Shown here one piece after another: positions 59,964-64,000 of a DNA stretch of 64,000 bases (positions are counted from its first letter, which is position 1; each line of letters opens with the position of its first letter). The DNA comes from Ensifer adhaerens (lineage in GTDB: Bacteria; Pseudomonadota; Alphaproteobacteria; Rhizobiales; Rhizobiaceae), in NCBI RefSeq assembly GCF_028993555.1, contig NZ_CP118610.1, forward strand, positions 4,029,001 through 4,093,000. Direction: 5' to 3'. Position numbers and translations under genes: made by a program. The notes beneath the pieces were generated by a model. That model saw only the letters and a list, made by a program, of their open reading frames with translations. It had not been told where the DNA came from and searched no databases.

Positions 59964-61391
59964 TCACGCCACCGTGCGTCTCGCGCGCCGTACGCGCCTG
60001 GCGGTCAGCACTGCCAGTGCGGGCAGCAGCGCGAACAGACCGAAGAGCCAGGTCGTTGCCAGCGCCACGCCACCTTCCGACGACGCTTCGATCCCGGCGA
60101 GGTTGGCAGTCAATCCTGCAAGCGCTGCGCCGAGTGCAGCGGCAAAGAGCTGGACGGTGGTGATCGAGCTCGATGCCTTCTCCGCTTCGCCTTCCGGCGC
60201 GAATTCATAGACGGCGGTAACGATATGCGGCCAGGCAAAGCCCATGCCGAAACCGACCGCGATGATGCCGACGCTGAGCGGCGCAGCGATCACCAGGAAC
60301 TCTGCGCCTGCCATCGGCATGAACAGGGCGATCAGGGCTAGGCCGATGAAACCGAAGGCCGGACCGGCAAAGATCGTCTGCTTCGCTCTTTCTCCGTGCC
60401 AATGGGCACTGGTCATCGATCCCGCCGTCCAGCCGATCGACATCAGTGCTGCGATATAGCCGGCCAGCAGTGGCGACAGCCCATGCAATTCCTGCAGCAG
60501 GTACGGCACATAAATCTCAGGCTGCAGGCCCACCATCAGCAGGGTGATCGTAGCATAAAGGGCGGCCAGCGGGGAGGTGAGCGTAAAGCTGCCGGTGGGC
60601 AGAAGCTTGCCCGTTACCCGACGTTCGACGAACAGGAGGCTCAGGAACAGGAGGATCGCAATGCCGACGCAGCCGATCTGTTCCGTGGCCATGGTGCGCG
60701 TGCTCGCAATCGAAAGCGCAAGCACGATGCCGACGAGAAGCAGAAGTTGCAGCAGCGGGAGCGGCGTGCGCCCCTCTTCATCGGCGACCTTTCGCGGCAG
60801 CGTCGAGAAGGCGAGTGCGACAAGCAGCGCCGTCAGCGGCAGAAGAGACCAGAACGCGATGCGCCAGGTGGAGAACTCGGCAAACATGCCGCCGATCGCG
60901 GGGCCGATCAAAGTCGCCGTTCCCCAGGTTGCCGAGATCAGGCCGATGGCGCGGGTCCGCAGCTCGGGCCGGAACACCTGCCGGATAACGCCATAGGCGA
61001 GCGCATAGAGCAGGCCACCGCCGAAACCCTGGACCGCCCGGCCGGCAAGCAGCACCGCCATCGAAGGGGCCGTCGCGCAGAAGAGCGTCCCTAGGCCGAA
61101 GACCAGCGCGCCGATCGCATAGGCGCCGCCGGCACCGACGGCACCGAGCAGCCGCGCCGACAATGCGGCGCCGAGAATGGAAGCCGCGACGAAGACCGTT
61201 GTGCTCCAGGCGTAATATTCCAGACCGCCGATCTCGCGCACGATCGACGGCATGACCGTCGTCACCACGTAGATGTTGAGCGCATGCAGCGCGACGCCGC
61301 CGCTGAGCACCAGCGAATGCACGGCGTTTTCGCCCGAGAGCAGTGCGCTCCAGCCGGTTTCCTGTGGGGGAGCGGGAGTTTTTTCAAGCAT
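59964..61391 (-). CDS. MFS transporter
   Basis: A 475-residue exporter with about fourteen hydrophobic helices. TM1 is LVLSGGVALHALNIYVVTTV with the DHA2-like VTTVMPSIVREIGG. Motif C is TWGTATLIGPAIGGMFAEFS, and the protein ends in a basic tail (TARRVRRARRTVA). The substrate is unknown. It lies 89 bases after the ECF41 sigma gene on the same strand, so it may be part of its regulon or operon. Confidence 0.9.
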   Translation of the reverse strand: MLEKTPAPPQETGWSALLSGENAVHSLVLSGGVALHALNIYVVTTVMPSIVREIGGLEYYAWSTTVFVAASILGAALSARLLGAVGAGGAYAIGALVFGLGTLFCATAPSMAVLLAGRAVQGFGGGLLYALAYGVIRQVFRPELRTRAIGLISATWGTATLIGPAIGGMFAEFSTWRIAFWSLLPLTALLVALAFSTLPRKVADEEGRTPLPLLQLLLLVGIVLALSIASTRTMATEQIGCVGIAILLFLSLLFVERRVTGKLLPTGSFTLTSPLAALYATITLLMVGLQPEIYVPYLLQELHGLSPLLAGYIAALMSIGWTAGSMTSAHWHGERAKQTIFAGPAFGFIGLALIALFMPMAGAEFLVIAAPLSVGIIAVGFGMGFAWPHIVTAVYEFAPEGEAEKASSSITTVQLFAAALGAALAGLTANLAGIEASSEGGVALATTWLFGLFALLPALAVLTARRVRRARRTVA

Positions 61392-61480
61392 GTCAGTACC
61401 TCACGCGGGGCACCGCAAGCGAACGCGCGCCGGCTCATCCGGAACCGGAAGTTCGCATTCGCTTCGGCGGTGCCGCTATG

Positions 61481-62374
61481 TCAGTGGAGCGCAGCCTCGC
61501 CAAAATGCGTGAGCTTGTCCGGGTTGCGCATGATGAAGATGTCGTTGACGTTTCCGTCACCGTCATAACCGAAGGCGACCGTCGCGGCGATCTCGTTTTT
61601 CGCCTCGTCCCGAAGCACGATGCCGCGGCCGCCGTTGATGTCGCCGATTTCCCAGACATAGTGCGCCCAGTATTCGGTAAGCCGATCGATGATGAAACCG
61701 AGCACGGTCTCCTTGCCGGAGAGCACGCCAAGCACGGTCGCCACCTTGCCGCCGCCGTCGGCGGTCAGCTTCACATCGGCTGAAAGAAGTGCGGAGAGCC
61801 CGGTGACATTACCGCCATGGATTGCCTGGTGGAAGGCCGATAGCAGCTCATCCTGGCGCTCGCGCGGTGTCTGGTGGCGGGCCTTCTCCAGGCCGATATT
61901 CGTCTTGGCACGCGACACCAGCTTGCGCGCGGTGGTCTCCAGCATGTCCAGCGTGTCGGCGACTTCGTCATAGGGCTGGCCGAAAATCTCGTGCAACAGG
62001 TAGGCGGCACGCTCCTTCGGCGTCAGCCGCTCGAGCATCAGCAGAAACGCGGTCGTCAGCGAGGAGGTCAGTGCCAGCTTTTCCTCGGCATTGTCGTCGC
62101 TCGTCGTGTGGATCGGTTCGGGCAGCCACGCGCCGACATAGTCGACGCGTTTGCGGTGTGCGGCCTTGAGCAGATCGAGGCACCGGCGTGTGCAGGCGGT
62201 CGTGAGCCAGGCCGCCGGCGTTTCGATCGATGCGCGGTCAACCTCCTGCCATTTGAGGAACGTGTCCTGCACCGCATCTTCCGCATCGGCGCGCGAGCCG
62301 AGGATGCGGTAGGCGAGGCCAAGAAGGCGCGGGCGCGCCTCCTCGAAGATCTGCATATGCTGCCTATCATTCAT
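61481..62374 (-). CDS. ECF sigma factor, ECF41 group, with SnoaL-like C-terminal domain
   Basis: A 297-residue sigma factor. Sigma-2 is ARPRLLGLAYRILGSRADAE then AVQDTFLKWQ; sigma-4 is LERLTPKERAAYLLHEIFGQ then YDEVADTLDMLETTARKLVS. It carries the ECF41 marks: WLPEP (83-87) in the linker, a C-terminal SnoaL-like domain containing DGGGK, and NPDKL (284-288). In this group the fused domain, not an anti-sigma factor, controls activity. The carboxymuconolactone decarboxylase partner lies 1 base upstream. Confidence 0.95.
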   Translation of the reverse strand: MNDRQHMQIFEEARPRLLGLAYRILGSRADAEDAVQDTFLKWQEVDRASIETPAAWLTTACTRRCLDLLKAAHRKRVDYVGAWLPEPIHTTSDDNAEEKLALTSSLTTAFLLMLERLTPKERAAYLLHEIFGQPYDEVADTLDMLETTARKLVSRAKTNIGLEKARHQTPRERQDELLSAFHQAIHGGNVTGLSALLSADVKLTADGGGKVATVLGVLSGKETVLGFIIDRLTEYWAHYVWEIGDINGGRGIVLRDEAKNEIAATVAFGYDGDGNVNDIFIMRNPDKLTHFGEAALH

Positions 62375-62375
62375 G

Positions 62376-62807
62376 TCAGTGCCTCGAAATCTGGATGCGG
62401 TTCCAAAGGTTGATCATCGCCACCGTCGAGGTGATGACGCTGATCTCCTTTTCGCTGAAGTGCTGGCGCAGCTCGGCGCGCAGTGGCGCAAAGTCGGTGC
62501 GTGGTTCGAGTTCGGTCAGCGCTTCGGTCCAGGCAAGCGCTGCTTTTTCGCGCGGTGTGAAATCACTCACCTGGTCCCAGACGATGATGCGGTCGAGCCG
62601 CTCGTTGCTCTCACCCTCGGCGCGGGATTCCTTGGTGTGCATCTTCACGCAGAAGCCGCAGCGGTTGATCTGCGAGGCGCGCAGCTGCACGAGATTGTGG
62701 ATCGTCCGGTCGAGTCCGTGCAGGTCCATGGTCTTGTGCACATCGGCAAGTGCACCGAGCACATCCGGAATCTCCTGCTCGTAACGGACAGCCTTCGTAT
62801 CGGTCAT
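62376..62807 (-). CDS. Carboxymuconolactone decarboxylase/AhpD-fold protein
   Basis: A 143-residue AhpD-like protein with the redox motif RCGFCVKMHTKE (Cys50-x2-Cys53, His57), then a helical C-terminus (EKEISVITSTVAMINLWNRI). It is the usual partner gene and main target of ECF41 sigma factors and is probably a peroxidase-like redox protein. An ECF41-type promoter lies just upstream, and the sigma gene follows after 1 base. Confidence 0.94.
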   Translation of the reverse strand: MTDTKAVRYEQEIPDVLGALADVHKTMDLHGLDRTIHNLVQLRASQINRCGFCVKMHTKESRAEGESNERLDRIIVWDQVSDFTPREKAALAWTEALTELEPRTDFAPLRAELRQHFSEKEISVITSTVAMINLWNRIQISRH

Positions 62808-62846
62808 GGTCTCAACTCCATCGTGTTGTGTTGCTTATGACCATTT

Positions 62847-62873
62847 GACGATCGACGTCGGACACCTGTGACG
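62847..62873 (-). promoter_or_regulatory. ECF41-type promoter of the CMD-sigma operon
   Basis: On the minus strand CGTCACA (62873-62867) and CGTC (62850-62847) are 16 bases apart. The form known for ECF41 targets is TGTCACA-N16-CGTC (recalled from the literature), matched at all but one position. Confidence 0.65.
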
Positions 62874-62974
62874 CGGCTCGATGATTTTTCTCGCAGGATG
62901 CCAAGAAAAATGCATGACCTGATTATTTTGAAGAAGTTTCAATAATTTGGAGAGTCGCGATTTATCGCGGTGTA

Positions 62975-64000
62975 TCAGGTCTTCGGCGGATAGCTGTGTT
63001 CGCCACCGCGAAAATCGGTGACCGTGTAGCAGCCGCCACCGTCGGCTGCGATCGCCGCCGCGCTGATCACCGCCTTGCCGTGGCCGCCGGGGATATCGAG
63101 GATGTAGGTCGGCTGGCAAAGGCCCGAGACCCGGCCGCGCAAGGCGGCAACCAGTGCCTGACCTTCCGCGATCGACAGGCGGAAATGGCTGGTGCCCGAC
63201 GCCAGGTCCGGATGGTGCAGGTAGTAGGGTTTGATCCGTGTCTCGACGAAGGCGCGCATCAGGCTGGCGAGCACGTCGGCGTCGTCGTTGACGCCCTTCA
63301 AGAGCACCGATTGGCTGACCATCACGATACCGGCATCGATCAGTCGCGCCGAGGCGGCGCGCGCCTCTTCCGTCAGTTCGCGCGGGTGGTTGGCGTGCAG
63401 GGCGACATAGGTGGCCTTGCCGCTGGCCCTCAACGCCTCGATCAGGTCGGCGTCGATGCGTGACGGCTCGACCACCGGCACGCGCGTGTGGAAGCGGACG
63501 ATCTTGACATGCGGGATCGGCTTCAGCCGTTCCATGAGCTCGGTTAGCCGCCGCGGCGACAGCACCAGCGGATCGCCGCCAGTGAGGATCACTTCCCAGA
63601 TCTCTTCGTGGCTCGCGATATAGGCAATCGCCGCGTCGAGTTCGGCCGGCGTCAGCGTGCCGAGACCCTGCGGCCCGACCATCTCGCGGCGGAAGCAGAA
63701 GCGGCAATAGACCGGGCAGACATGCACGGCCTTCAAGAGTACCCGGTCCGGATAGCGATGGACGATGCCGGCAACGGGACTGTGCGGCTTGTCGCCGATC
63801 GGGTCATCGCGCTCCTCGGGCAGCAGCATCAGTTCGGCGGCATCGGGTACGAACTGCCGGGCGATCGGGTCGGCGGGATCGGCAGGATCGATGAGGCCGG
63901 CGATGACAGGGCTGATCGCGACGGCATAACGCTCTGCCACCGCGGCAACCGTCTCCTCCTTGCTGCGGTCGATGAGGCCAGCATCGACCAGCTCGCGCGC
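62975..64000 (-). CDS. KamA/EpmB-family radical SAM protein (5' truncated at the window edge)
   Basis: A lysine 2,3-aminomutase-like enzyme, open to the last base of the window, so its N-terminus is missing. The iron-sulfur cluster motif is VCPVYCRFCFRREM (C-x3-C-x2-C). The SAM region is EVILTGGDPLVLSPRRLTEL, and the PLP lysine is expected near YILDIPGGHGKAV. The short length without the extra KamA domains fits EpmB, which isomerises lysine for EF-P modification, but free-lysine mutases cannot be excluded. 167 bases separate it from the CMD gene. Confidence 0.88.
   Translation of the reverse strand, partial: ARELVDAGLIDRSKEETVAAVAERYAVAISPVIAGLIDPADPADPIARQFVPDAAELMLLPEERDDPIGDKPHSPVAGIVHRYPDRVLLKAVHVCPVYCRFCFRREMVGPQGLGTLTPAELDAAIAYIASHEEIWEVILTGGDPLVLSPRRLTELMERLKPIPHVKIVRFHTRVPVVEPSRIDADLIEALRASGKATYVALHANHPRELTEEARAASARLIDAGIVMVSQSVLLKGVNDDADVLASLMRAFVETRIKPYYLHHPDLASGTSHFRLSIAEGQALVAALRGRVSGLCQPTYILDIPGGHGKAVISAAAIAADGGGCYTVTDFRGGEHSYPPKT

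Noticed and set aside
59294..60163. 289-codon plus-strand ORF
   Set aside because: It lies across the methyltransferase gene and the end of the MFS gene on the opposite strand and reads as a GC shadow.

Overview
The window looks like chromosomal DNA from the Rhizobiaceae, most probably the Ensifer/Sinorhizobium group. It is GC-rich. It carries Irr, FabA-FabB-FabI next to pnp-rpsO, a BA14K-family protein, a FYDLN-acid protein and a CP4-like class II EPSP synthase. Several promoters match the rhizobial form CTTGAC-N17-CTATAT. The species call is inferred from gene content and remembered synteny; no search was run.

Layout. 1-2.1 kb: end of a LysE-type exporter, recR and a lytic transglycosylase. 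2.2-3.8 kb: an MFS exporter on the minus strand. 4.0-17.6 kb: a transcription/translation cluster, rimP-nusA-ylxR-infB-rbfA-truB, then an HWE histidine kinase with a small SH3 protein, then rpsO-pnp and an RsmC-like methyltransferase. 18.1-20.7 kb: the fabA-fabB-fabI operon (minus strand), divergent from irr. 21.5-23.5 kb: two membrane proteins and a small unknown.

23.5-26.85 kb is an accessory-looking stretch beside tRNA-Ala(GGC). It holds a MarC-like membrane protein, a CorA-like transporter and at least two very small minus-strand ORFs, one with an ideal Shine-Dalgarno. 27.1-32.6 kb: a FYDLN-acid protein, then aroA - LAS-type peptidase-like membrane protein - cmk as overlapping genes, followed by rpsA. 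32.7-38.3 kb: low-complexity unknowns, BA14K protein, a phosphomannomutase-type enzyme and tRNA-Leu(CAG). 38.6-41.6 kb: two convergent class III nucleotide cyclases.

41.7-64 kb is mixed: a D-2-hydroxyacid dehydrogenase, RNase D, YqaA and Rdx proteins, DoxX, Rnk, a coupled GATase-GFA-acetyltransferase operon, a TetR/DHA2 efflux pair, lepA, an XRE-cupin regulator divergent from an MFS gene, a deacetylase, ExoD, an OmpA lipoprotein and a methyltransferase. It ends with an ECF41 sigma factor plus its carboxymuconolactone decarboxylase partner and a KamA/EpmB-type radical SAM protein cut by the window edge.

I see no CRISPR array, integrase, transposase or rRNA. The strongest observations are: an Asp at the residue equivalent to glyphosate-determining Ala100 of CP4 EPSPS; a membrane-anchored protein with the LAS metallopeptidase zinc pattern between aroA and cmk; micro-ORFs near tRNA-Ala; terminator- and hairpin-containing leaders in front of rimP and pnp; a complete ECF41 module with a matching promoter; and -10 boxes placed so close to lepA and the XRE gene that their mRNAs may be leaderless.
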